64,000 nt of DNA from contig NZ_CP017479.1 of assembly GCF_001761465.1 (NCBI RefSeq), positions 992,001-1,056,000 on the forward strand, given 5' to 3'. Of this stretch, positions 50,488 to 59,980 are shown one piece after another (position 1 is the stretch's first letter; each line of letters begins with the position of its first letter). A program made the translations under genes and the position numbers. This stretch comes from Flavobacterium gilvum. Lineage in GTDB: Bacteria; Bacteroidota; Bacteroidia; Flavobacteriales; Flavobacteriaceae. The notes beneath the pieces were generated by a model. It searched no databases. It had not been told where the DNA came from and saw nothing but the letters and a program-made list of their open reading frames with translations.

Positions 50488-50848
50488 GCTATAAACAGTT
50501 TAAGTTGAGAAAAATATATGTCGATTTCTGTTTTTTAATAACGTATTCGAAATCGGGCGCAAAATTAGTGAACTTTTGCGATTTCCAAATGCGAATTAGC
50601 GGAATATTATGATTTGTGGTGGTTGCGAATGAAAAAGGGCTAAATCCAAATTGTGAGATAGGCCACGGATTTTACTGATTAAGCAGATATGAACGGATTT
50701 AATGTTTATGTAAAAATAATACCCAAAGAAGAAAGAAATTTGCGTGAATCTGCGAAATCTGCGTGCCTTTTAAAACAGTTTCGTTAATTCAAAATGTTTA
50801 TGCAAAATATAATCTGTGAAAATCTGTAAAATCCGTGTCATCTGTGGC
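50488..50848. other. Intergenic region with trhO promoter and long inverted repeat
   Basis: 361 bases without a gene. It contains the trhO promoter (50560-50588) and the inner part of an inverted repeat whose right arm runs into the sulP gene. Confidence 0.7.
50560..50588 (-). promoter_or_regulatory. Promoter of trhO
   Basis: Minus strand: TTG (50588-50586), 18 bases, TAATTTTG (50567-50560), matching the consensus. The leader to the ATG at 50487 would be about 65-70 bases. Confidence 0.45.
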
Positions 50849-50862
50849 CTATCTCACAATTT
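50648..50862. repeat. 19-base perfect inverted repeat reaching into sulP
   Basis: Arms aaattgtgagataggccac (50648-50666) and gtggcctatctcacaattt (50844-50862). Between them lie ctgcgaaatctgcgtgcc and related units. The right arm covers the sulP stop codon and its last codons (NQIVR). Confidence 0.85.
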
Positions 50863-52531
50863 GATTATTCTGCACGGCACGAACCACCAAATCATCCACC
50901 GAAACAGTACGGCTAATGTGTCCCAGAAGGGCTTCCAGATTTTCGGCTCGCAGGCTGTCGCGAACTTCAGAACGGGCTTCGGCAATTTGAAGTGTAATAT
51001 GTCTGGCTTTTAAATCAAAAAAAAGATGTTTCAAAAATCGGGCTCCGGCAATATCGATGTGGGGTGAGGAGTTAAGATCCAAAATTACTGTTTTCAGGGT
51101 GTCGGCTTCGCTGTAGATTTTTTCCCAAATCCGCTCTTTGATGTATTCTGCATTAAAATAAAATATTGACGACTCCACGCGAACAAGTAATATACCTTCA
51201 ATTTTTTCATTATCAGGATGTCTTTCCATATCGGTGTAGCGTTTAGTTCCTGGGATTCTTCCCAAGAATGCCACATTGGGTTTTGAGGCCGCTTTTATCA
51301 GTAACAGCAAAGTTACCATCGCTGCGAGCAAAACACCGGTCAATATTCCCCAAATGAGAACAGCCACAAGTGCAATTAAGGCAACTCCAAATTCCTGTTT
51401 GTTAATCTTATAAAGGTGTTTAAGTTCTTTTAGATCAAAAAGCCCTCTTATGGCAACGAGGACAATAGAGGCCAAAATCACGGTCGGTAAATTTTGAAGA
51501 TAACCTGTCAGAAACAACAAACACACCGCGATTGTTGCCGATGCAAACACAAGAGATAATGGGGTTTTTGCACCAGCAGTATCATTCACCGCAGATTGTG
51601 ATAATCCGCCGGCAACGGGGTAGCCTTGCCCAAAAGCTATGGCTGCATTTGCAACTCCAAGAGCGAGAAGTTCCTGTTGGGGATCAATAATGTAGCCATT
51701 TTTTTGTGCCAATGTTCTTCCCGCCGAAACGCTTTCGATATATGATAGTAAAAAGCAAGCCATGGCTAGTGGCATTACGCCATCTACATCCCTAATTCGG
51801 AGTGAGGGCAAGTGAAATTCCGGTAAACCCGTTGGTATAGTGCCAACAGTATTGAATCCGTCATGTCCCAATGAAGTTGTCGAAATAAGGATTATCGATA
51901 CAACGACTATCAAAATGGCAACGGGACGTCCCGGTGCTATTTTTTCGCCCACAATGAGAATGATTATTGCGGCTACGCCAAAAATGAAAACCGCAGTATT
52001 CATGTCAAGAAGTTGGTGGAGAAGGGTGATAATTCGATCAATAAAATTATCACCGCCACCATTTACACCAAATAATTTGGGTAATTGAGTCAAACCAATG
52101 GTTATTGCAGCACCCGCCTTGAAACCAACCAAAACGGTTTCGCTTATAAAATTGATAATTCCGCTCAATCGTAAGAGATAAGCAAGTATTGCCATCCCAG
52201 CAAAAACCAAGGCCGTTAGAGAGGCAATATCGGCCCAACGCTGTACGTCGCCGTTGGCCATTTCGGCAATGGTGGTTCCAACCAATAAAGAAATTGCCGA
52301 TGTTGGGCCTATCGCGAGTTGCTTGCTTGTTCCCAATAAAGCATAAAACAAACCACCGATAAGGTAGCCATAGATTCCGTATTGAGGAGGCAATCCGGCA
52401 AGAGAAGCGTAGGCCATAGATACCGGAATCCCATAGGCGGCTAGTGTTATTCCTGCTACAAAGTCTTTTTTTAAGGTTTTGACGTTGTATTTTTTAATCC
52501 ATTCCGTAGGTGGAAAAAGTTTAAAATTCAT
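50849..52531 (-). CDS. SulP-family anion transporter with STAS domain
   Basis: 560 residues. About 11-12 membrane segments with the SulP signatures AGITLAAYGIPVSMAYASLA near 27, GLPPQYGIYGYLIGGLFYAL near 46 and GPTSAISLLVGTTIAEM near 76; GQGYPVAGGLSQSAVNDTAG lies near 305. The cytoplasmic STAS domain is at about 430-545 (VILDLNSSPHIDIAGARFLK). Family members move sulfate, bicarbonate or other anions; no sulfate-assimilation or carbonic anhydrase gene is adjacent, so the substrate is open. The last codons fall in a dispersed repeat arm. Confidence 0.92.
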   Translation of the reverse strand: MNFKLFPPTEWIKKYNVKTLKKDFVAGITLAAYGIPVSMAYASLAGLPPQYGIYGYLIGGLFYALLGTSKQLAIGPTSAISLLVGTTIAEMANGDVQRWADIASLTALVFAGMAILAYLLRLSGIINFISETVLVGFKAGAAITIGLTQLPKLFGVNGGGDNFIDRIITLLHQLLDMNTAVFIFGVAAIIILIVGEKIAPGRPVAILIVVVSIILISTTSLGHDGFNTVGTIPTGLPEFHLPSLRIRDVDGVMPLAMACFLLSYIESVSAGRTLAQKNGYIIDPQQELLALGVANAAIAFGQGYPVAGGLSQSAVNDTAGAKTPLSLVFASATIAVCLLFLTGYLQNLPTVILASIVLVAIRGLFDLKELKHLYKINKQEFGVALIALVAVLIWGILTGVLLAAMVTLLLLIKAASKPNVAFLGRIPGTKRYTDMERHPDNEKIEGILLVRVESSIFYFNAEYIKERIWEKIYSEADTLKTVILDLNSSPHIDIAGARFLKHLFFDLKARHITLQIAEARSEVRDSLRAENLEALLGHISRTVSVDDLVVRAVQNNQIVR

Positions 52532-52590
52532 AGTGCAAATTTTAAATAAAGGGTATTAGTCGTCAAGGAAAACACATTAATTTTGAAATG

Positions 52591-52719
52591 ACCGCAAATT
52601 CGCAAATTAATTTTTAATAGACCTGAATTTTGTAACTTCTGAGAAATTAATTTGAGTTAATTCTGCTGAAGTAGCTAATTTACAATAGAATTTGATATTA
52701 AAATTTGCGAATTTGCGGT
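52591..52719. repeat. Dispersed palindrome, family C, copy 2
   Basis: Arms accgcaaattcgcaaatt (52591-52608) and aatttgcgaatttgcggt (52702-52719) are perfectly complementary around a 93-base loop. Same arms as 38462-38519, where the loop is only 22 bases. The long loop suggests an insertion or two half-elements. Confidence 0.75.
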
Positions 52720-52747
52720 AAAAATCAATTCATGCGTTTGACCTACA

Positions 52748-53722
52748 TTAGTCTTCTTCTTCTAACGCTTTTTTGACAGCATTTAGTTCGGCAATTTTTT
52801 CATCATTCACTTTTGGGTATTCCAAATCCAATTCTTCAAGAGCCGTAATAATTGCCGATGCGATGGCAATGCGCGCATAGGATTTGTTGTCGGCAGGAAT
52901 CACAAACCATGGCGATTTTTTGGTCGAGGTGTTTTTTATTAAGTCCTGATAGGCGTTCATATAGTCATCCCAATAACCTCGTTCTTTGGCATCTGTGGCA
53001 CTGAATTTCCAGTTTTTATCAGGGTCGTCCACACGTTCTATAAATCGTTTCTTTTGTTCTTTTTTGGAAACATTGAGAAAAAACTTGAGAACAATAGTTC
53101 CGTTTCGGTTCAAGTATTTTTCAAAGTTTCTAATGTCCTGGAATCGCTCATCCCAAATATCTTTGGTAACCAATTCTTTTGGAAGTTTTTGGCCTTTTAA
53201 AATTTGTTCGTGTACTCTTACGACTAATACTTCTTCATAATAGGAACGATTGAATATCCCGATACGTCCCCTTTCAGGCAAATGTTTTTGGCATCGCCAC
53301 AAAAAATCATGGTCTAAATCTTCGGAACTGGGCGCTTTGAAAGAAAAAACCTGACATCCTTGTGGATTTACTCCCGACATTACATGCTTGATTGCTCCAT
53401 CTTTTCCTGCGGCATCCATTGCTTGAAAAATGAGTAGCACCGACCATTTGTCCTGAGCATACAATACATCCTGCAAGGAAGACAATGCATCGACACCCAT
53501 CTGTAGGGTTTGATTCACTAATGGTTTTCCCTCTTCACCCAAATTGAAACTGGCTTTGGTCTCATAATCTTTAAGTTTGAAACCGTCTCCATCTCCAACG
53601 CAATATTGTTTGGAAAACTTTTTTGCTCTTTGGATTAATTCTTTTTTGCTTAAAGAAGATAGGTCAACAAGGATTTCCTCAAAATCATTCGACTCTTCTT
53701 TTTTTTTGTTTGATTTAGACAT
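52748..53722 (-). CDS. ppk2: Polyphosphate kinase 2 family protein
   Basis: 324 residues from the ATG at 53722 (MSKSNKKKEES); the frame extends 28 codons upstream without typical sequence. Walker A FQAMDAAGKDGAIKHVMSGV is near 95, and the Walker B / lid region GRIGIFNRSYYEEVLVVRVH near 150. RFQDIRNFEKYLNRNGTIVL, then a DPDKNWKFSATDAKERGYWD lid, are typical. PPK2 enzymes transfer phosphate between polyphosphate and nucleotides in the cytoplasm. The class (NMP versus NDP use) is not decided from sequence alone. Monocistronic. Confidence 0.9.
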   Translation of the reverse strand: MSKSNKKKEESNDFEEILVDLSSLSKKELIQRAKKFSKQYCVGDGDGFKLKDYETKASFNLGEEGKPLVNQTLQMGVDALSSLQDVLYAQDKWSVLLIFQAMDAAGKDGAIKHVMSGVNPQGCQVFSFKAPSSEDLDHDFLWRCQKHLPERGRIGIFNRSYYEEVLVVRVHEQILKGQKLPKELVTKDIWDERFQDIRNFEKYLNRNGTIVLKFFLNVSKKEQKKRFIERVDDPDKNWKFSATDAKERGYWDDYMNAYQDLIKNTSTKKSPWFVIPADNKSYARIAIASAIITALEELDLEYPKVNDEKIAELNAVKKALEEED

Positions 53723-54004
53723 GATCTTAAAATTTAAAGTTGCTAAAAAGGTGATACAGATAAATGAAGTTTTTCCTATTGTTAGGGTGAAGTGAAAACA
53801 ACCCACTAATTTAATAAAAAAATAGGAACCCGGATTGTTTTAACAAAATAATGATTGATGGATTTGAGTTCATATGTATAAAAGATAATGAATTTTTAAT
53901 TTTTTTACCAAATAAGGTAAATTATTCATTAGTTTTTTGTAATTTCCTGTTACTGAAAAATATAAATCAGTATTTTTGTTTATACTAATTTTAATAATAA
54001 TTTT

Positions 54005-55153
54005 ATGAATACGCTGAAAAAGATTAAAATATTATTTGTTGTTTTAGTTCTCCCCCAATTTTATATCTCTTGTAAAAAAGATGCAGCGCCAGAAGCCAAA
54101 CCATTGGAGATTTCGGTTGTAAAAGTGTTGCAGCAGGATGTCCGGCTCGAATCGGAGTTTACAGGGCAAACTTTTGGACAATCAGATATCGAAATTAACC
54201 CAAGGGTTGATGGCGTTATCGAAAGCCTCAACTTCAAGGAGGGAAGCATGGTGACCAAAGGTCAGGTGTTATACACGATTGATCCGTTGCCATTACAGGC
54301 AAAAATGCACGAAGCCGAAGGGGATTTGGCTGAGGTACAGGCTCGAGTGGCCAAAACAAAATCTGATTATGATATGATGGTGCCCTTGGCCAAGATGAAC
54401 GCTGTCAGTCAAAGAGAATTAATAGCGGCTAAATCAGCGTATAATGCGGCTACTGCTTCTTTACAAGCGGCAAATGCCAATCTGACAAATTCAAAAATAG
54501 AATTAGGATATAGTACAATTGTCGCCCCAATTTCGGGATTGATAGGGATATCCAAAGTTCGGGTTGGGGATTATGTTCGTCCGGGCGCCGCTTCCGTTCT
54601 AAATACAGTTTCAGATTTAGGAGATGTAAGAGTTCGATTTACAATGAGCGAACAGGAATACCTTCGAATTTTTAGAGAAATATCCAAGAAAGATTCCAGT
54701 CTGAAAGGAGCCGGAAAAGCAATTTCATTAATTTTATCAGATGGGTCGGTTTATCCAGAACAAGGAAAAATAAGTTTTGCCGACAGACAAATAGACCCAA
54801 CAACTGGTGCCGTAACCTTTGAAGCAGCATTTGCAAATCCAGACCGATTAATTCGTCCCGGGCAATATGTGAAAATTAACGTTGTTACCGATGTTCGCAA
54901 AAATGCATTACTAATCCCGCAGCGTTCTGTTATTGAAATGCAGGGAATTTATCAGGTTTTCGTCTTAGGAAATGATAATAAAGTCGAGATGAAAATGATT
55001 CAAGTTGGTTCGTCTTATAAAGATTCGTATATAGTTACCGATGGGCTAACGGCAAACGATAAAGTTGCTATGGGCGGAACTTCCTTATTGAAAAGCGGAA
55101 GCGTTGTAACTCCCAAAATTAAAGACTGGGCTCCAGGAAAAGCAGAAAACTAA
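54005..55153 (+). CDS. RND efflux periplasmic adaptor (membrane fusion protein)
   Basis: 382 residues. Lipoprotein-type signal ending YISCKKDA near 22. The barrel-sandwich/lipoyl halves are VDGVIESLNFKEGSMVTKGQ near 68 and YSTIVAPISGLIGISKVRVG near 171, separated by a helical hairpin (about 95-165). The beta-barrel (SDLGDVRVRFTMSEQEYLRI) and membrane-proximal domains follow. It is the AcrA/MexA-like adaptor linking the pump and the outer-membrane channel. First gene of a three-gene operon. A -7-like TATTTTTG lies at 53971-53978 without a good -33 box. Confidence 0.94.
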   Translation: MNTLKKIKILFVVLVLPQFYISCKKDAAPEAKPLEISVVKVLQQDVRLESEFTGQTFGQSDIEINPRVDGVIESLNFKEGSMVTKGQVLYTIDPLPLQAKMHEAEGDLAEVQARVAKTKSDYDMMVPLAKMNAVSQRELIAAKSAYNAATASLQAANANLTNSKIELGYSTIVAPISGLIGISKVRVGDYVRPGAASVLNTVSDLGDVRVRFTMSEQEYLRIFREISKKDSSLKGAGKAISLILSDGSVYPEQGKISFADRQIDPTTGAVTFEAAFANPDRLIRPGQYVKINVVTDVRKNALLIPQRSVIEMQGIYQVFVLGNDNKVEMKMIQVGSSYKDSYIVTDGLTANDKVAMGGTSLLKSGSVVTPKIKDWAPGKAEN

Positions 55154-55181
55154 TCAGTGCTAATAAATAATTTGATACATT

Positions 55182-58100
55182 ATGGGAGAATTTTTTGTTA
55201 GAAGACCAATCGTAGCTATAGTAATCAGTATCATTACGGTGATACTCGGATTACTCGCATTACAGAAAACACCAATATCTCAATATCCAGATATTAATCC
55301 ACCAGTTGTAAAAATCACAACAAGTTTTACAGGTGCAAATGCCCTAAACGTAGAACAGGCAGTTGCAACACCTATTGAACAAAAAGTAAATGGAGTGGAG
55401 CAAATGCTTTACATGAAATCCATCAATACATCTGATGGAGCTTGTACCATTGAGGTGACTTTTGATGTTGGTACAAATTTGGATAACGCCAATATGCTTA
55501 CGCAAAACAGGCAAAACCAATCAGCCCCTTTTATGCCAGCGAGCGTAAAGCAACAAGGGGTAGTGGTAAAAAAATCATTATCGTTCCCGATGATGCTTTT
55601 TACAATTACATCTACCAATCCAAAATATGACGCAAAATTCTTAAATAACTATGCGAGTATCAATATTGTGGATCAATTGGCTCGTATAAAAGGAGTTGGT
55701 GAGGTTGCACTTTTTGGAGGTAGTGATTACTCTATGCGCGTCTGGTTAAAATCGGATATGATGAGTAAGCTTGAGGTTACCGTTGAAGATGTAAAGAATG
55801 CTTTGAATGCCCAAAACATGATTAGCCCGGGAGGGAAATTTGGTGCAGAGCCTTCGCCAGCGGGAACTGAGTTTACCTATGGTGTAACGCTTCAGGATCG
55901 TTTGGTAACCGAAAAAGAATTTGGGCACATTGTTGTAAAAAGTAAATCCGATGGTTCCGAAGTATTATTGAGCGATATTGCCAGAATAGAATTGGGGACA
56001 GAGAATTACAGTTCCAATGCCCGAAGAAATGGTTCGCCAAGTGCGGTTGTTGGGTTGTATCAAATGCCTGGAAGTAATGCGCTCGAAGTAGCCGAAACAG
56101 CCAAGAAAGCAATGAAGGAAATGTCGGATAAGTTTCCAAAGGACATTGTTTACCAAGAATCATTGGACACCACACTTGCTATTACTGCAGGAGTTAAAGA
56201 CATTGTTCACACACTTTTTGAGGCAGTTATATTGGTTATTCTGGTAGTATTTATATTTCTTCAAAACTGGCGTGCTACATTAATCCCATTAATTACGGTG
56301 CCAGTATCATTAATTGGAACCATTGCCGTTTTTCCAATGTTAGGATTTTCAATAAACACGCTGTCCTTGTTGGGATTGGTATTAGCAATTGGTATTGTTG
56401 TAGATGATGCGATTGTGGTTGTAGAAGCTGTAATACATCATATAGAGCATGGCAAAACGCCTAAAGAGGCAACTGTTCAAGCGATGAAGGAAGTTTCGGG
56501 GCCCGTAATTGCAATTGCTCTTATTTTGATTGCAGTGTTCGTGCCGGTGGCAATGACACCGGGTATTACGGGACGTTTTTACCAGCAATTTGCCATAACC
56601 ATTGCGGTTTCTGTAGCCTTCTCGGCATTTAGTGCCTTGTCGTTGAGTCCCGCGTTGTGTGCGATGTTATTAAAACCCACAAAACCAGTTGAAGAACAAA
56701 CAGGGTGGTTGGCTAAATTTTTTGCCGGATTCAACAGAATATTCGAAAAAGTCACTGACAAATATTTATCAGGAGCTACATTTTTTGCAAAAAAAGCAAT
56801 GCGTATCGTTCTTTTGTTGGCTGTAATTTTGGTTGCAGTTGTGTTTTTAGGAAAAGGGATTCCGCCAGGATTTATCCCAGAGGAAGATCAAGGTTATGTT
56901 TTGGTAAACATAGCATTGCCTCCAGCATCTTCGCTTCAGCGTACCGATGAGGTTTCAAAGAAAGTGGATAGTTTCTTGAAAGAGGAAGAATCAATACTTT
57001 CTTATACCACAATCAACGGATTTAGTATGCTTACCAACTCGTACCAACCGAATAATGCTTTTATCTTTATTTCCTTAAAACCTTGGGAAGAAAGACATGA
57101 AACGGCAAAACAATTGGTGGACAGGTTAAATAAAAAGCTAGCAACCCAAATCACGAATGCAACTGCTTTCTCGTTTGGACCACCAGCTATCCAGGGATTG
57201 GGAGCTTCGGCAGGATTTAGTTTAATGTTGCAGGACAGAGGCGGAAATCCACCTCAATATCTAGCGCAACAAACTCAGGCATTTATTGCAGCAGCTCAAA
57301 AACGTCCTGAAATAAAAAGAATTTATACCACTTTTAATGCCGGTACGCCACAGATAAAGCTGGATATCGACAATGATAAAGCTATGAAACTAGGAGTTCC
57401 TGTTTCAAAAGTTACCGAAGTTTTGGGAGCCTTTTTGGGAGGAACTTATGTCAATGACTTTAACCGTTTTGGACGTCAGTACAAAGTGTATCTGCAAGGT
57501 GAGGCTGTTGATAGATTGAAACCCGAAAATTTGAATAAAATATATGTAAGAAATAACGAAGGTAGTATGTTGCCTGTGTCTACTTTGGTTACCGCCACAA
57601 AAGTAGCAGGTCCCGATTTTACCAACCGTCTTAATTTATTCAGGGCTGCAGAGATTGGTGGAAGTCCTAACGATGGTTACAGTAGTGCGCAAGCTTTGAC
57701 TGCATTGGAAGAAGTTGCAAAAGAAACCCTGCCGGCAGATATGAGTTATGATTACATTAACCTTTCCTATCAGGAAAAACATTCGCCAGGCGGAGGAACT
57801 GTGTTTTTGATGGCATTGGTGTTTGTGTTCTTAATTCTTGCGGCGCAATACGAAAGCTGGAAACTTCCATTTAGCGTATTGCTAGGCGCTCCTTTTGCTG
57901 TATTTGGTGCATTTTTGGGATTATTCCTTGCCAGATTTGGAAGCGATGCTTATGTAAACAACGTGTTTGCACAAATTGGATTGGTATTGCTGATTGGACT
58001 GGTCGCCAAAAATGCGATTCTTATTGTTGAGTTTGCCAAGGAAGAATATGAAAAGGGTAAGCCACTGTACGAATCGGCTATGGTAGCGGCAAAACTTCGT

Positions 58101-58355
58101 TTTCGTCCAATATTAATGACTGCTTTCGCCTTTATACTTGGGGTTGTTCCGTTGCTTACCGCTACGGGTGCCGGTTCACAGGCTCGTATCGTAATGGGAA
58201 TGGCAGTGTTTAGCGGTATGTTGATTGCGACAGTTCTTGGGGTATTAATCGTTCCGGGCTTATTTGTGATGATTGAAAACATCGGAAAAAGCAAAGATGA
58301 GGTTGTAGCAACTGAAAATAGTACAGATTCAAAAACGACAGACCATGAAGAATAG
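55182..58355 (+). CDS. RND multidrug efflux permease (HAE1/AcrB type)
   Basis: 1057 residues, the standard HAE1 length. Twelve membrane segments in the 1+5+1+5 pattern. The first motif is PIVAIVISIITVILGLLALQ and QYPDINPPVVKITTSFTGAN. The proton-relay aspartates lie in GIVVDDAIVVVEAVIHHIEH near 405. The second half has LVAKNAILIVEFAKEEYEKG near 945 and LRFRPILMTAFAFILGVVPL. It exports drugs, solvents or bile-type compounds with proton antiport. It starts 28 bases after the adaptor gene, and its end overlaps the outer-membrane factor gene by 11 bases. Confidence 0.96.
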   Translation: MGEFFVRRPIVAIVISIITVILGLLALQKTPISQYPDINPPVVKITTSFTGANALNVEQAVATPIEQKVNGVEQMLYMKSINTSDGACTIEVTFDVGTNLDNANMLTQNRQNQSAPFMPASVKQQGVVVKKSLSFPMMLFTITSTNPKYDAKFLNNYASINIVDQLARIKGVGEVALFGGSDYSMRVWLKSDMMSKLEVTVEDVKNALNAQNMISPGGKFGAEPSPAGTEFTYGVTLQDRLVTEKEFGHIVVKSKSDGSEVLLSDIARIELGTENYSSNARRNGSPSAVVGLYQMPGSNALEVAETAKKAMKEMSDKFPKDIVYQESLDTTLAITAGVKDIVHTLFEAVILVILVVFIFLQNWRATLIPLITVPVSLIGTIAVFPMLGFSINTLSLLGLVLAIGIVVDDAIVVVEAVIHHIEHGKTPKEATVQAMKEVSGPVIAIALILIAVFVPVAMTPGITGRFYQQFAITIAVSVAFSAFSALSLSPALCAMLLKPTKPVEEQTGWLAKFFAGFNRIFEKVTDKYLSGATFFAKKAMRIVLLLAVILVAVVFLGKGIPPGFIPEEDQGYVLVNIALPPASSLQRTDEVSKKVDSFLKEEESILSYTTINGFSMLTNSYQPNNAFIFISLKPWEERHETAKQLVDRLNKKLATQITNATAFSFGPPAIQGLGASAGFSLMLQDRGGNPPQYLAQQTQAFIAAAQKRPEIKRIYTTFNAGTPQIKLDIDNDKAMKLGVPVSKVTEVLGAFLGGTYVNDFNRFGRQYKVYLQGEAVDRLKPENLNKIYVRNNEGSMLPVSTLVTATKVAGPDFTNRLNLFRAAEIGGSPNDGYSSAQALTALEEVAKETLPADMSYDYINLSYQEKHSPGGGTVFLMALVFVFLILAAQYESWKLPFSVLLGAPFAVFGAFLGLFLARFGSDAYVNNVFAQIGLVLLIGLVAKNAILIVEFAKEEYEKGKPLYESAMVAAKLRFRPILMTAFAFILGVVPLLTATGAGSQARIVMGMAVFSGMLIATVLGVLIVPGLFVMIENIGKSKDEVVATENSTDSKTTDHEE

Positions 58356-59712
58356 TTTTAAAATAATCGTTGTTATGGTTGTTCTTGCGGTACTGCCTAC
58401 AGGCTGTTTGGTAGGGCCAAAATACCAAAAGCCAGAAGAACAGCATGCGGGTAATTTTCAAAATGGTGTTGCCAACGCAGATACATTGGCTTCTGTGGTC
58501 AATGTGAAATGGTTTGATCTCTTTAATGATGAGGTTCTTAAAGGATTAATCAATAAAGGGTTGGAAAATAATTATGATATGAAAATTGCTCAAGCCCGAA
58601 TAGACAGAACAAGGGCAGAATTGGGTTATACCAAAGCCGATTTATTGCCTGCAATAGGATATAGCGGAACGGTAAATAGTAATGAGAAATCGTTTTTGCC
58701 ATCCAATGCCGCGGCTACTTTATCCTGGGAATTGGATTTTTGGGGCAAAGTTCGTCATGAAAACAGAGCGGTTCAGGATGAGTTATTGGCCAGTGAAGAA
58801 GGGCGAAAAGTAGTTCTTTGCAATTTGGTAAGTGATATTGCCATTGCTTATTTTGAGCTTCGTGATTATGATAATCAACTGTTGATTTCGAAACAAACTT
58901 TGGAAACCAGACAAAAAGCATTTGATCTTATCAATTCAAGGTTTAAGGCAGGCTATGTTTCTGAGGTGGATAAAGTTCAGATTGAACAACAGGTAGCAAT
59001 TGCCGAAGCTTCGATACCGGCTATTCAACGTTTAATTACCGACCGAGAAAACAGAATCGCTATCCTAACAGGTATGGCTCCGGGTCCAATTGAGCGCGGA
59101 AAAACTATTTTGGAATTGCAAGTGGCAAATAATATTCCAGTTTCCATTCCATCAATTCTGTTGAAAAACAGACCCGATGTACAACAGGCCGAAAAGTATT
59201 ATATGGCTTCCAATGAAAGAATTGGAGTTGCGCAGGCAATGCGTTTCCCATCTTTCAACATTGCGGCTTTGGTTGGTTTTGCAAACTCCGATGTAAGTGC
59301 TTTGTTCAATAGTTCTTCTTACCTGCAAAACGCGAGTGCTTCGGTTGCCGGACCTATTTTTAATTTTGGAAAAAACAAAAGAAGAGTAGAAATTTACCGT
59401 CAAATTGCCGAAGAATCGAAGCTCGCTTACCAAAAAACCTGTATTGTTGCCGTTGCAGAAGCGGAGCAAGCTTTGCAGAACGTAAGAACGTATAAAGAAG
59501 AATGGACCGCAAGAAACAAACAAGTGATTGCTGCCAGAAAAAATCTCGAATTATCTGAAGCCAGGTATTATAATGGATATGTTTCGTATCTGGAAGTACT
59601 GGAAGTTCAGCGATCATTGTTTGATGCCGAATTGAGTCTTTCGGACTTAACACAAAGCCAACTGAGTTCGATGATGCAATTGTACAGAGCTCTGGGAGGC
59701 GGTTGGAACTAA
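58345..59712 (+). CDS. Outer-membrane efflux lipoprotein (NodT/TolC type)
   Basis: 455 residues. Signal with lipobox LPTGCLVGPKYQKPE near 21, characteristic of NodT-type outer-membrane factors. Two OEP repeats of long helices follow: LENNYDMKIAQARIDRTRAE near 73 and KNRPDVQQAEKYYMASNERI near 273. The C-terminus has RYYNGYVSYLEVLEVQRSLF near 410. It forms the trimeric exit duct for the pump. ATG overlaps the permease gene by 11 bases; followed by a terminator. Confidence 0.95.
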   Translation: MKNSFKIIVVMVVLAVLPTGCLVGPKYQKPEEQHAGNFQNGVANADTLASVVNVKWFDLFNDEVLKGLINKGLENNYDMKIAQARIDRTRAELGYTKADLLPAIGYSGTVNSNEKSFLPSNAAATLSWELDFWGKVRHENRAVQDELLASEEGRKVVLCNLVSDIAIAYFELRDYDNQLLISKQTLETRQKAFDLINSRFKAGYVSEVDKVQIEQQVAIAEASIPAIQRLITDRENRIAILTGMAPGPIERGKTILELQVANNIPVSIPSILLKNRPDVQQAEKYYMASNERIGVAQAMRFPSFNIAALVGFANSDVSALFNSSSYLQNASASVAGPIFNFGKNKRRVEIYRQIAEESKLAYQKTCIVAVAEAEQALQNVRTYKEEWTARNKQVIAARKNLELSEARYYNGYVSYLEVLEVQRSLFDAELSLSDLTQSQLSSMMQLYRALGGGWN

Positions 59713-59733
59713 AAATAACTCTTTCTTAACAAC

Positions 59734-59767
59734 AAAAAAACCATTCATAATTTGAATGGTTTTTTTG
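59734..59767 (+). terminator. Terminator of the RND efflux operon
   Basis: Stem accattca / tgaatggt with a 5-base loop, preceded by an A tract and followed by tttttt. It starts about 20 bases after the stop. Confidence 0.8.
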
Positions 59768-59980
59768 TTATAGTGACTAGTAGAAAGCCATAATGAGTAT
59801 AGGTCTCCAAAACTAATTATGTTAAAAAAAGTAGGATTTAACATAGTTATTGATGATATAAAACACAGTATACAATTTTTTCTTTGTTTTTTTAACTAAA
59901 TCGAAGTCGGAATATGATTTTAGTCATTTTATCTGTCTTTCAGTCACGTTATATTTGTTTGCATTGATAAACTATAATGT

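Noticed and set aside
53723..53806. Longer PPK2 start with a hydrophobic N-terminus
   Set aside because: The added 28 residues are unlike the family, and the ATG at 53722 gives the usual charged N-terminus.
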